Source of the DNA: Lysobacter sp. cf310
GTDB taxonomy: Bacteria; Pseudomonadota; Gammaproteobacteria; Xanthomonadales; Xanthomonadaceae
Direction of reading: 5' to 3'
DNA: 64,000 nucleotides
Assembly (NCBI RefSeq): GCF_900114355.1
Contig: NZ_FOSS01000001.1
Coordinates: 372,001-436,000 of the forward strand
The translations under genes were made by a program, and so were the position numbers. The notes under the pieces were generated by a model that was not told where the DNA came from, ran no database searches, and worked only from the letters and a program-made list of their open reading frames with translations. Positions 17,505 to 26,439 of the stretch are shown piece after piece (within the stretch, counting starts at the first letter, position 1; each line of letters opens with the position of its first letter).

Positions 17505-18137
17505 ATGACCGCACGCAAAGCCCCCAGAATTTCCTCGCGCAAGCAACCCAAGCAGGCGAGATCGAACCTGCTGGTCACCGCGATCTTGCAGGCCGCCGCC
17601 CAGGTGCTGGCGGCGGAGGGCGCGCAGCGCTTCACCACCGCGCGCGTCGCCGAGCGCGCGGGCGTCAGCGTGGGTTCGCTGTATCAGTACTTCCCGAACA
17701 AGGCCGCGATCCTGTTCCGGCTGCAGAGCGACGAGTGGCAGCAGACCACCGACCTGCTGAGCACCATCCTGAAAGATGCCGGCACGCCGCCGCAGCAACG
17801 GCTGCGCAACCTGGTCCACGCCTTCATCCGTTCCGAATGCGACGAGGCCCAGATGCGGGTGGCGCTCAACGACGCCGCCCCGCTCTACCGCGATGCGCCC
17901 GAGGCCAAGCAGGCACGCGCCAAGGGCGAACGCACGCTCCAGGCCTTCATGCGCGAAGTGCTGCCGAACACGCGCAGAGCCGCGCGTGCGCGCGCCGGCG
18001 ACCTCATCAGCACCACGCTGAGCACGGTGGGCAAGCAGTTCTCGGAATCCCCGCGCACGCTAGCGGAGATCAAGGCCTACGCGGACGCCATGTCCGACAT
18101 GTTCCTGGCCTATATCGAGCGCATCGAACGCCCGTAA
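17505..18137 (+). CDS. TetR/AcrR family regulator
   Basis: This is a 210-residue protein. The N-terminal helix-turn-helix is plain (FTTARVAERAGVSVGSLYQYF, Tyr-rich recognition helix, then PNKAAIL). The C-terminal ligand domain has the SECDEAQMRVALNDAAPLY segment seen in TetR_C_7-type proteins. The start at 17505 was chosen because it gives the usual short basic N-terminal arm (MTARKAPRISSRKQ); a longer reading has no start signal. It probably regulates the divergent O-methyltransferase. Confidence 0.87.
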   Translation: MTARKAPRISSRKQPKQARSNLLVTAILQAAAQVLAAEGAQRFTTARVAERAGVSVGSLYQYFPNKAAILFRLQSDEWQQTTDLLSTILKDAGTPPQQRLRNLVHAFIRSECDEAQMRVALNDAAPLYRDAPEAKQARAKGERTLQAFMREVLPNTRRAARARAGDLISTTLSTVGKQFSESPRTLAEIKAYADAMSDMFLAYIERIERP

Positions 18138-18233
18138 GCGCGATCGGCCATGCGGATGCCGGAATCGCCAGGTCGAGCGAGCGCGATGGCGGCCGGCCAT
18201 GGACCGAGCCGGGCACGGCGCGGAACCGGGCTC

Positions 18234-18267
18234 AAAAAAATGGCAGGGAGCGCGGAGCCCCCTGCCA
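18234..18267 (-). terminator. Rho-independent terminator after ssb
   Basis: TGGCAGGG (18241-18248) pairs with CCCTGCCA (18260-18267). On the minus strand the hairpin is followed by seven T residues. It sits 35 bases after the ssb stop and also faces the end of the convergent tetR gene. Confidence 0.9.
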
Positions 18268-18301
18268 CTTCATGAAGCTGTGACCTGAATCAGGCCGCGA
18301 C

Positions 18302-18850
18302 TCAGAACGGGATGTCGTCGTCCGCGAATTCGTCGCCGAAGTCGTTGGACTTGGCCGGGGGCGCATCGCGGCGCGGGGCCGAGTCCTGACGACCACCACC
18401 ACCGTAGCCGCCACCGCCACCGCCACCGCCGCCGGCCGGACGCGCGGCGCGCTCGCCGCCGCCACCGCCGCGGAATTCGCGACCGCCACCACCACCGCCG
18501 CCACCGCCCTCGCCGCCCGGACCGCCGAGCATCTGCATGTCGTCGGCGACGATATCGGTGAAGTACTTCTCGACGCCGTCCTGACCGGTGAACTTGTCGT
18601 AGCGGATCGAGCCTTCGATGTAGACCTGGCGGCCCTTGCGCAGGTACTCGCCGGCGATCTCGCCGAGCTTGCCGAACAGCTTGACCCGGTGCCACTCGGT
18701 GCGCTCCTGGGTGTTGCCGTCCTTGTCCTTGCGCACGCTGGTCGTGGCCAGGCTGAGCGTGGTCACGGCCATGCCGCCCTGGGTGTACTTGGTTTCGGGG
18801 TCGTTGCCGAGGTTGCCGACCAGGATGACCTTATTGATGCCACGTGCCAT
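18302..18850 (-). CDS. ssb: Single-stranded DNA-binding protein
   Basis: A 182-residue SSB. Residues 1-110 form the OB fold ([48 protein letters not shown]). This is followed by a long Gly/Arg-rich disordered linker of several GGGGGG runs and the conserved acidic tip DDDIPF that recruits replication and repair partners. The start ATG at 18850 is the family start; a longer in-frame reading upstream translates a Pro/Arg/Gly-rich non-protein and is rejected. SSB protects ssDNA in replication, recombination and repair. Confidence 0.97.
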   Translation of the reverse strand: MARGINKVILVGNLGNDPETKYTQGGMAVTTLSLATTSVRKDKDGNTQERTEWHRVKLFGKLGEIAGEYLRKGRQVYIEGSIRYDKFTGQDGVEKYFTDIVADDMQMLGGPGGEGGGGGGGGGREFRGGGGGERAARPAGGGGGGGGGYGGGGRQDSAPRRDAPPAKSNDFGDEFADDDIPF

Positions 18851-19794
18851 GAGGATGCGGGTCCTTAAGTTGTCGCCGAAAGCGGGCGATAGATAGTGAA
18901 GTATAACCGCCGGCCCAGGACCGTCGGGCCGCCGCCCGGCTCGCTGTCGGGAAATGCCGCGGCCCGGGGTAGGCCCGGGCGACCCGCCGGAGCGGCTGAG
19001 AGCCAATAGGGACGGGCTTTGCGCGACGCAGACCGGCCGTTCCCGGGCACAGGGCGCGCCGGCTTGGCGGCCAAACGGGGTCCGCCGCGGGCCGGTCCGC
19101 CCCGCCCCTGCGGCCTTCGGCGCCGCCGAGGCCCGCCGCCCCTGCGGATCATCCGCAGGCCGGCGCCGCCGCGGCCTCCACACCCCCCGCGCCTGCTCGT
19201 CACCCTCGCCTCCGTGGCCACCTGCCCTGCGCGGCGGCGGCCACCGCCACCGGGACCGAGCCGCGCCATCTGGCCCAAGAGAGCCGGAACGCGATCGCAC
19301 GCGGCCGGCCGGCGACCCGCTCGCGCGCCGAAGTCGCCGAAGTGTGCTTCGCGCCGGGCAGCCGCGCGCACCGGCTCTTCCAATGCCACGCGCGGGGCTA
19401 CTTCGTGGGTTCCGTCGATCGGCGCGAAGGCCTGGTTCTCCATTGCTCGCGAGTGCAATGAAGACCGCGCCGATCGAATGAGGCCGATCGCTGGACGACG
19501 CCGCGCGACGCGCAACGCCTGCCGCAGCTGAGCTTCATCGATCGCGCGCTAACAGGTTAGCGACGCACGACACGCGCATCTCAATGCAACGCGAGTCTCA
19601 CCGTACCGTCGCGTGCGCATGCCGCGCGCGAACGCAAGCGCCGCGCGACACCGGCCGCATACGAAATATTTCATCGCGTGTCCGGTCGCGCGTTCCATCG
19701 CCGTTCTTCTCCCAGTACCCCGAGCCAAGAACGGCCAGGCAGGCCGGCAGCGACGCAGCTGCTCAGATTCGGCGACCCAAGGAAGGAGTGATGT
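18851..19794. other. Long intergenic region without a convincing gene
   Basis: These 944 bases lie between ssb and the sigma-54 activator gene. The stretch 18950-19350 is extremely GC-rich, and all its frames translate to Arg/Pro/Gly-rich low-complexity text with no domain. Near the right end the base composition falls and a 10-base palindrome GAAATATTTC (19663-19672) stands out. The promoter of the activator gene should lie here. I see no tRNA, repeat array or known ncRNA. Confidence 0.5.
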
Positions 19795-20820
<1,026 letters not shown>

Positions 20821-21130
20821 TGACGCTCACCACGACCACCACGGCGCCCGGCGCCGGCGATGCGCTGCGCCCGATCCACGCCGGATCGCCGCCTGCGCCG
20901 CCCATTCGCGCGGAATTCGTCTGCGCGGAGACGACGCACTGTCGTAACGACGACGCGCCCGGTCGGAATCGTCCGCGTTCCAGGACAAAAACGCCCTACC
21001 GCTCGCAGCGCGTCGCAACAGGCTTTGGCGGCATCGACGCTGCGCGGATGCAGGACAAAGCACGGCCGACACCGGCCCACGCGGCTACGCGCACCCGTTT
21101 GGAATCAATCGTTTGCGACACCCGCGCACT
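20821..21130. other. Candidate upstream activating region of the CIS operon
   Basis: No gene is convincing here. The region contains a perfect 11-base palindrome GTCGTAACGAC (20941-20951) about 190 bases upstream of the sigma-54 promoter, and an inverted pair GTCGCAA (21012-21018) and TTGCGAC (21113-21119). Fis-domain activators typically bind dyads 80-200 bases upstream of -24/-12 promoters, so these are candidate sites. The assignment is inference. Confidence 0.4.
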
Positions 21131-21145
21131 TGGCACGCGACTTGC
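21131..21145 (+). promoter_or_regulatory. Sigma-54 (-24/-12) promoter of the CIS operon
   Basis: TGGCACG-CGAC-TTGC matches the sigma-54 consensus TGGCACG-N4-TTGC exactly, with the GG and GC dinucleotides separated correctly. Transcription would start near 21157, about 14 bases before the first gene of the operon. A sigma-54 activator gene lies immediately upstream. Confidence 0.88.
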
Positions 21146-21170
21146 GCTCTTCAGTCCAAGGCTGGGACGC

Positions 21171-21455
21171 ATGGACGACTACCCCGAAATGCTAGCGATC
21201 GTAAGAGCTCTCGCCCGCTACCTGCGGGTGAACCCGAACAGTTCCGATACCGCGGAAGGGATCGCCATGTGGTGGTTCCGCGAACAAACCGTGGTCGACG
21301 GGCACGCGCTGCTCGATGCCTTGGATTGGATGCGCGAACGCGGCCTGGTCGAAATGCTCAGCGCCAGTAGCACCGGCGACCGCTACCGCTGCATCGCCAG
21401 CGCCGACGAGCTCGACGGCGTGCTGCAGGAACTGTCGAGGCGCCGGCTGACATGA
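21171..21455 (+). CDS. Small winged-helix-like protein, first gene of the CIS operon
   Basis: This is a 94-residue soluble protein I do not recognise. The central part (AMWWFREQTVVDGHALLDALDWMRERGLVEML) resembles the helix pattern of a winged helix, followed by a beta wing (DRYRCIASADEL). ATG 21171 lies just downstream of the -24/-12 promoter; a longer in-frame reading runs through the promoter and is not used. It could be an operon-specific regulator or an assembly factor. No close family can be named from sequence alone. Confidence 0.7.
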   Translation: MDDYPEMLAIVRALARYLRVNPNSSDTAEGIAMWWFREQTVVDGHALLDALDWMRERGLVEMLSASSTGDRYRCIASADELDGVLQELSRRRLT

Positions 21456-21489
21456 CGCCCGCTCACGCAAGGATGCAGGAGAGTCGCCC

Positions 21490-22521
21490 GTGCCGTCGCT
21501 GACGCTCGCCGCCTTCACCCAACTCGCCGGCTGGCAGACTCTGCAAGGCGATGGCGTGACGCCGTCGGCGCAGATCGCGGTGGCCGAGGATTTGGTTGGC
21601 GACACACCCAGCGGCGACCACCGCAGCCTGACGCTGGCTTACACCGCGGCCTCGCTGGACCACATCGCGCGTCGCCCGCTGGCCGCGCTGGACCTGGACG
21701 ACTACGACGAACTGCGCCTGGTTCTGCGCGGCGATCGCAGCTCCGCGCCCGCCTTCTATCTGGAACTGCGCCTGGGCAGCGTGGCGCTGCCGATCGGCGC
21801 GCCCGGCAATACCTGGCACCGGCGCGTGCCGGTGGGCGGCGGCGCCGGCTGGGACGTGGTGCGCTTCTCGTTGGCCGACTTGCCGGCCGCGGTGCGCGGC
21901 GCGGTCACGGTGGCGCAGTTGCATTGCATCGACGCCGGCCAGGGCTACAGCGTCGCCATCGACGAGGCGCTGGCGGTGCGGCCGAGCATGCTCGCCGATC
22001 TGGAACAGGCCTTGCTCGCACGTTTGCACGAGCGCACCAGCCTGGGCGGCACACCGGTGCCGGCCGAATTGGTGAGCGCCGGCGGACCCTGGCCCGCAAC
22101 CACGCCCTGCATCGCGATCGTGCCGATGGACGTGCGCAATCTCGCCGAGCGCAGCATCGGCAGCGCGCAACGCTGCGACTTCGTCGCCGACGGCTATCGG
22201 GTGCGCCCGGCACCGACCGCGTTCGAGGCCGCCTACGCGATAGAGGCCGTCGCCGCCGATCGCATCGACCAGGGCGCGCTGATGGATTTCCTGCTGCGCG
22301 AGATCGCCCCGCGCGGCGCGCTGCGCGTGGCCGCGCATCCGTGGTCGATCGAGACCCAGACGCCGCCGACCTACGAATACAACCCCCACCTCGACCCAGC
22401 GCCACGCCAGCGGCTGTATTGCCGCGTGTACGCGTGGCAGGACCACGACGCGCCTTCGTCGGTGCAGCCGGTGCTGGGCGTGGTCAACCACATCGATTGG
22501 AAGGAGTCCGGCCATGGCTGA
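21490..22521 (+). CDS. Putative CIS cap/terminator protein with N-terminal beta-sandwich
   Basis: The protein is 343 residues and begins at GTG 21490 behind a good AGGAGA. Residues 1-165 look like a jelly-roll/galactose-binding-type domain (LAGWQTLQGDG, YDELRLVLRGD, WDVVRFSLADLP, VTVAQLHCID). Residues 170-343 form a mixed alpha/beta region with two helices (MLADLEQALLARLHER; RIDQGALMDFLLREIA). Its position immediately before the sheath, and its helical C-terminal pattern, recall the tail terminator or DUF4255/Afp16-type cap proteins. The similarity is positional and weak, so the role is tentative. It overlaps the next gene by 8 bases. Confidence 0.6.
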   Translation: MPSLTLAAFTQLAGWQTLQGDGVTPSAQIAVAEDLVGDTPSGDHRSLTLAYTAASLDHIARRPLAALDLDDYDELRLVLRGDRSSAPAFYLELRLGSVALPIGAPGNTWHRRVPVGGGAGWDVVRFSLADLPAAVRGAVTVAQLHCIDAGQGYSVAIDEALAVRPSMLADLEQALLARLHERTSLGGTPVPAELVSAGGPWPATTPCIAIVPMDVRNLAERSIGSAQRCDFVADGYRVRPAPTAFEAAYAIEAVAADRIDQGALMDFLLREIAPRGALRVAAHPWSIETQTPPTYEYNPHLDPAPRQRLYCRVYAWQDHDAPSSVQPVLGVVNHIDWKESGHG

Positions 22522-22822
22522 AGACAAGGCGAGCGAACGCGTCCGCCTGATCAATACGCGCTCGCAGCCGGTCGAGCTGCATCTGGGCTCGTCGGTGCAC
22601 GTGCTCGCGGCCGGCCAGAGCCTCGAGCTCGACGCCGCCGCGTTGGCGTCGCCGCAGTTGACCTATCTGCTCGATCGCAAGGCGCTGGCGGTACGCAGCG
22701 CAACGCCGCCGGAGGCCGCCGAGGCCGCCGGCAACGCAATCACTCCGCGCAGGCGCGGCCAGGGTGCCGCCGATGGATCCGCGCGGCCCCCGCAACCACC
22801 CAAGAGGAAGAAAGAATCATGA
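22514..22822 (+). CDS. Small basic-tailed protein of the CIS operon
   Basis: A 102-residue protein of unknown function. Residues 1-65 can form a small beta-rich fold (RVRLINTRSQPVELHLGS); the last ~40 residues are disordered and end in a basic tail (PKRKKES). It overlaps the upstream gene by 8 bases and the sheath gene by ATGA, which suggests a fixed stoichiometry. The position between cap-like protein and sheath suggests a minor structural or assembly component. Confidence 0.7.
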   Translation: MAEDKASERVRLINTRSQPVELHLGSSVHVLAAGQSLELDAAALASPQLTYLLDRKALAVRSATPPEAAEAAGNAITPRRRGQGAADGSARPPQPPKRKKES

Positions 22823-24927
22823 GCTTCATCGGCATCAATGTGCGGGAAGTCGACGGAACGGGCGCGCCGGTACTGGCCGCCGCACCCACCTCCATCGCGG
22901 GCTTCAACATCCTGACCCGGCGCGGCACGCCGAATCAGGCCGTGATGGTCGATTCCTACGCTCGCTTCGTCGAGCGTTTCGGCGGCTATTTCCCGGGAGG
23001 CCTGGGCGCGTATCTCGTCAAGGGCTACTTCGACAACGGCGGCCAGGTCGCCTACGTCAATCGGGTGGTCTCCGACGACCCCGCCACCGGCCATGCGCCG
23101 GGTACGCTGGCGCTGCGCGACGGCAGCCCCGCCGACACGCTGCGGATCTCGGCCGGTTTCCGCGGCACCGAGGATCCGGGCAGTTGGGGCAATACCCTGC
23201 AGGTGCGGGTGGCGCGCTCCACGCCCACCACCACCCGCCTGCGCGAAGCCGCGGCTGCCACCATTACCGGCACGGTGGCCATGGTCGCGCCGGTCGACAT
23301 GAGCACCCTCCCCAGCCTGACGCTGCGCGTGGACGGCTCGCCCGACAACACCGTGATCACCTTCCTGCCCGCCGATTTCCCGGGCGGCGCCGCCAACGCC
23401 ACCCCGCAGCAGATCCGCGACGCGATCAACGGCCGTCAGAGCCGGGTGGTCGCGTCTCTGACCGGCCCGGGCAACCTGGTGCTGACCTCGACCGGCGAAG
23501 TCGCGCGCCTGAGCGACGGCTGGACGTCGATCCAGGTCATCGCCGCCAACGCGACCCTGGGCTTCGCGATCGCCGCGGCGGTGCCGGGCACCGCCAGCGC
23601 GGTGGCCACCAACGGCGCCACCCTGCGCCGCACCGAGGACTTCGATCTCGGCGACGCGATCGAGGTCTTCGACCCGACCGTGCCGGCCAACACCACCATG
23701 GTCAAGCTGCTGTCGCGCAACCCGCTGACCGGCGCGGTCACCTGGGGACCGCCGATCGCCGGCATCGCCGGCTGGACCGCGCAGAACATCCGCGTGCGCA
23801 ACCTGCGCTTCACCGTAACCGTGGCCGAAGGCGGCACCGAAGCGGAGAACGTGCGCGAGACCTGGTCGGACCTGTCGATGGAAGCCGACACGCCGAACTA
23901 CGCGCCGGCGCGCATCAACGACACCATCCGCGGCTCGCGCTACGTCGTCGCCGAGGACATGCTCAGCGCCAGCGCGGTCGGCGTCGATCGTCCGGCGGTG
24001 CTGGCCTGGACCCCGCTGGCGGCCGGCCGCGACGGCACCCCGACCTCCGCCCATTTCAACGGCGACTCGTCGGTGCGCAGCGGCTTCTTCGCCTTCGATC
24101 CGCACGACGTGCAGTTGCTGACCTGCGAGCGCACCGATCCGGGCATCGTCGCCGCCGCCCTGGCCTACTGCGAGAACCGCGGCGACTGCATGTACGTGGG
24201 CGCGGTGCCGGAAGGCTTCACCGAGGCCGGCCAGGCGGTCGCCTACGGCCAGTCCTTCCAGGCCAAGAAGGCCTACGGCGCCTTGTACGCGCCGTGGATC
24301 ACCATCGCCGATCCGGCCGGCGTTGGCGACAACCCGCGCCGCAACCTGCCGCCGGTCGGGCATGTGCTGGGCGTGTTCGCGCGCGTCGAGCGCTCGCGTG
24401 GCGTGTGGAAGGCGCCGGCGGGCGACGAGGCCAACCTGGCCGGCGTGCTCGACGTGACCTACCGCCTCACCGATGCCGAGCACACCCAACTGGTCAAGGA
24501 CGGCAGCGTCAACGGCATCCGCGCGATTCCGCGCGCCGGCATCGTGATCGATTCCTCGCGCACGCTGAGCACCGATCCGCGCTGGATGTACGTCGGCGTG
24601 CGCCTGCTCTTCAACTTCGTCAAGAGCAGCCTGAAGAACGGCCTGCGTTGGGTGCGCCAGGAACCGAACCGCAACTCGCTGTGGAACGCGGTCAAGTTCA
24701 ACGCCGTCAACCCGTTTCTGTTGGGGCTGTGGCGACAAGGCGCGTTCGGCACCGGTTCGCCGGAGGAAGTGTTCACCGTCATCTGCGACGCCTCGAACAA
24801 TCCGCCGGACCAGGTCGATCAGGGCCTGCTCAACGTCGAAGTCTATTTCTATCCGTCCAAGCCGGCGGAAACCATCGTCATCACCGTCGGCCAGCAGCCC
24901 TCCGGGGCTTCGGCGTCCGAAGGCTGA
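22819..24927 (+). CDS. Contractile sheath protein
   Basis: The protein is 702 residues. The N-terminus (IGINVREVDGTGAP...APTSIAGFNILTRRG) and the C-terminal domain (GHVLGVFARVERSRGVWKAP, GIRAIPRAGIVIDSSRTL, then FNFVKSSLKNGLRW and the closing NVEVYFYPSKPAE strand) are the conserved parts of phage and eCIS tail sheath proteins. The middle is enlarged: residues ~165-250 form a beta-rich insertion that recurs twice in the gpI-like protein of the same operon. Sheath subunits stack around the tube and contract to drive it through the target envelope. Only one sheath gene is present, unlike the three of the Photorhabdus/Serratia systems. Confidence 0.95.
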   Translation: MSFIGINVREVDGTGAPVLAAAPTSIAGFNILTRRGTPNQAVMVDSYARFVERFGGYFPGGLGAYLVKGYFDNGGQVAYVNRVVSDDPATGHAPGTLALRDGSPADTLRISAGFRGTEDPGSWGNTLQVRVARSTPTTTRLREAAAATITGTVAMVAPVDMSTLPSLTLRVDGSPDNTVITFLPADFPGGAANATPQQIRDAINGRQSRVVASLTGPGNLVLTSTGEVARLSDGWTSIQVIAANATLGFAIAAAVPGTASAVATNGATLRRTEDFDLGDAIEVFDPTVPANTTMVKLLSRNPLTGAVTWGPPIAGIAGWTAQNIRVRNLRFTVTVAEGGTEAENVRETWSDLSMEADTPNYAPARINDTIRGSRYVVAEDMLSASAVGVDRPAVLAWTPLAAGRDGTPTSAHFNGDSSVRSGFFAFDPHDVQLLTCERTDPGIVAAALAYCENRGDCMYVGAVPEGFTEAGQAVAYGQSFQAKKAYGALYAPWITIADPAGVGDNPRRNLPPVGHVLGVFARVERSRGVWKAPAGDEANLAGVLDVTYRLTDAEHTQLVKDGSVNGIRAIPRAGIVIDSSRTLSTDPRWMYVGVRLLFNFVKSSLKNGLRWVRQEPNRNSLWNAVKFNAVNPFLLGLWRQGAFGTGSPEEVFTVICDASNNPPDQVDQGLLNVEVYFYPSKPAETIVITVGQQPSGASASEG

Positions 24928-24957
24928 ACTCATCACTAGCGCACGCAGGAGGGCGTC

Positions 24958-25428
24958 ATGCCACAAGTCGGAGACATTTGGGAAAGTTATCGCGCGAGCG
25001 AGTTCGTACTGGTGATCGACGGGCGCGAAAGCCCCGGCGTGAGCAAGATCGGCGGACTCAGCGAAGGCGAGATCGAGACCGTGGAACAGCCGCACGGCGG
25101 TTCGTTCCGCGTGTTCAAGACCGCCGGCGCGAAGGTCAAGTTCGACTCGCTCACGATCGAGCGTTACGTCGACGGCAGCCCCGAGGACCAGCGCTTCAAG
25201 GACTGGTTCCAGGAGTGCTTCAAGCTCAATCGCGACGATCAGGGCGGCTCCGTTCCGCGTCGCGACGGAATGATCGTCAAGCGCCACAACGGCGCCGACG
25301 TGCTGACCTTCGCCTTCTACGGGGCCTGGGTGAAGTCGTCGAAATTCACCGACCTGGAAGCCGGGTCCACCAACCACTTCAAGCAGACCATCGTCCTCGA
25401 ACACGAAGGACTGGAGCGTGTCGAATGA
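24958..25428 (+). CDS. Inner tube protein (T4 gp19/Hcp-like)
   Basis: A 156-residue protein with the gp19/tail-tube fold signature: ASEFVLVIDGRESPGVSKIGGL at the start, the TIERYVDGSPED segment and the FAFYGAWVKSSKFTDLEAG strand pair near the C-terminus. Hexamers stack to make the tube inside the sheath. AGGAGG lies ahead of its start. Its stop overlaps the next start by ATGA. Confidence 0.93.
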   Translation: MPQVGDIWESYRASEFVLVIDGRESPGVSKIGGLSEGEIETVEQPHGGSFRVFKTAGAKVKFDSLTIERYVDGSPEDQRFKDWFQECFKLNRDDQGGSVPRRDGMIVKRHNGADVLTFAFYGAWVKSSKFTDLEAGSTNHFKQTIVLEHEGLERVE

Positions 25429-26243
25429 GAACCGAAGCCACCGCACTGCGCGAGGTCCCACTGGCGCCGCCGCCGAGCACGACCCACCGCACCTACGAGT
25501 TCGAGCTGCCGATCGGCGTCTACGACGACGAAGGCCGCCTGCATCGCCACGGCATGCTGCGCAAGATGACCGGCCGCGACGAGGCGATCCTGGCCGATCC
25601 GCAGAACCAGCGTAACGGCGGCAAGCTGGTCACCGAACTGCTGGCCAGCTGCATCGTCGGCCTGGGCGAGCTCAAGTCCACCGGACCATCGGTGGTTTCG
25701 GAGATGTACTCGGCCGACCGCAACTACCTGTTGCTGCGACTGCGCGGCGCGACCTTCGGCAACGAGCTGCAGGCGACCTACAAGTGCCCGTCCTGCGGCC
25801 ACAGCCACGAGGTCACCGAGGAGCTCGACGCCTTGCCGGTGCGGCGCATGCCGGAAGAGGAATCGGCCGGCGAGATCCGGATCCGCCTGGAGGACGGCTA
25901 CATCGACAACCAGGGCGTGACCCACCACGCGATGGTGATGCGGCTGCCCACCGGTGCCGACGAATCGGCGGTGGCGCCGCAGATGCGCAAGAACGCCTCG
26001 CTGGGCAAGAACGCGCTGCTCGCCCGCTGCCTGAAGTCGCTGGGCGACGTGCCGCAGCACCGGCTCAACGCGATCGGACCGAAGCTGCTGGCCGAGCTGA
26101 CCATGACCGACCGGCGCCTGATCGACCGGGCGCTCAACTCGGCCGCGCCCGGCGTCGATCTGATCCGCGCGCTGGAGTGCCCGGCCTGCGGTCACGAGTT
26201 CAAGGCCAGCCTGGATCTGTCCCATTTTTTGGCATTGGACTGA
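25425..26243 (+). CDS. T4-type baseplate hub assembly chaperone with zinc ribbon
   Basis: The protein has 272 residues and resembles the T4 family baseplate hub assembly chaperones that are routinely encoded between tube and tape-measure genes. Two CxxC knuckles, CPSCGH (Cys121/124) and CPACGH (Cys252/255), probably form a single four-Cys zinc site. The central region contains the family helices LVTELLASCIVGLGEL and SLGKNALLARCLKSLGD. It starts within the tube stop codon (ATGA), so its translation is coupled to the tube. Confidence 0.78.
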   Translation: MRTEATALREVPLAPPPSTTHRTYEFELPIGVYDDEGRLHRHGMLRKMTGRDEAILADPQNQRNGGKLVTELLASCIVGLGELKSTGPSVVSEMYSADRNYLLLRLRGATFGNELQATYKCPSCGHSHEVTEELDALPVRRMPEEESAGEIRIRLEDGYIDNQGVTHHAMVMRLPTGADESAVAPQMRKNASLGKNALLARCLKSLGDVPQHRLNAIGPKLLAELTMTDRRLIDRALNSAAPGVDLIRALECPACGHEFKASLDLSHFLALD

Positions 26244-26410
26244 CGCTCGAGGATTTGCGTCGCGAGGTGTTCTTTCTGGCGTACCACCTTCATTGGCCGC
26301 ACGCCGAGTTGATGGACATGCCCACCGAGGACCGACGCAGCTTCGCGCGTCTGCTGATCGAGCAGATCGAGCGGGAAAACGCCGAGATCGAATCGTCCCG
26401 AGGACGTTGA
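26240..26410 (+). CDS. DUF6760-like small CIS protein, non-ATG start
   Basis: This is a 56-residue reading frame with LTLEDLRREVFFLAYHLHWPHAEL and a second helix RRSFARLLIEQIEREN. The pattern, including the HWP motif and conserved size, matches the short DUF6760-type proteins encoded after the gp26-like chaperone in phage and CIS clusters. The only in-frame ATG is too late to include the conserved helix; CTG 26240, which overlaps the upstream stop, or TTG 26255 are the likely starts. In other tails this slot holds a tape-measure chaperone. Confidence 0.6.
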   Translation: MTLEDLRREVFFLAYHLHWPHAELMDMPTEDRRSFARLLIEQIERENAEIESSRGR

Positions 26411-26439
26411 ACCGCAGGTCGTTGAACTGGAGCCGCTGA

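Noticed and set aside
18400-18520. Gly-rich repeats in ssb as a separate repeat element
   Set aside because: They are the normal disordered linker of SSB, encoded by GGN runs.
18851-19300. N-terminal extension of SSB by ~150 residues
   Set aside because: The upstream frame is Arg/Pro/Gly-rich filler, and the conserved SSB N-terminus [12 protein letters not shown] begins at 18850.
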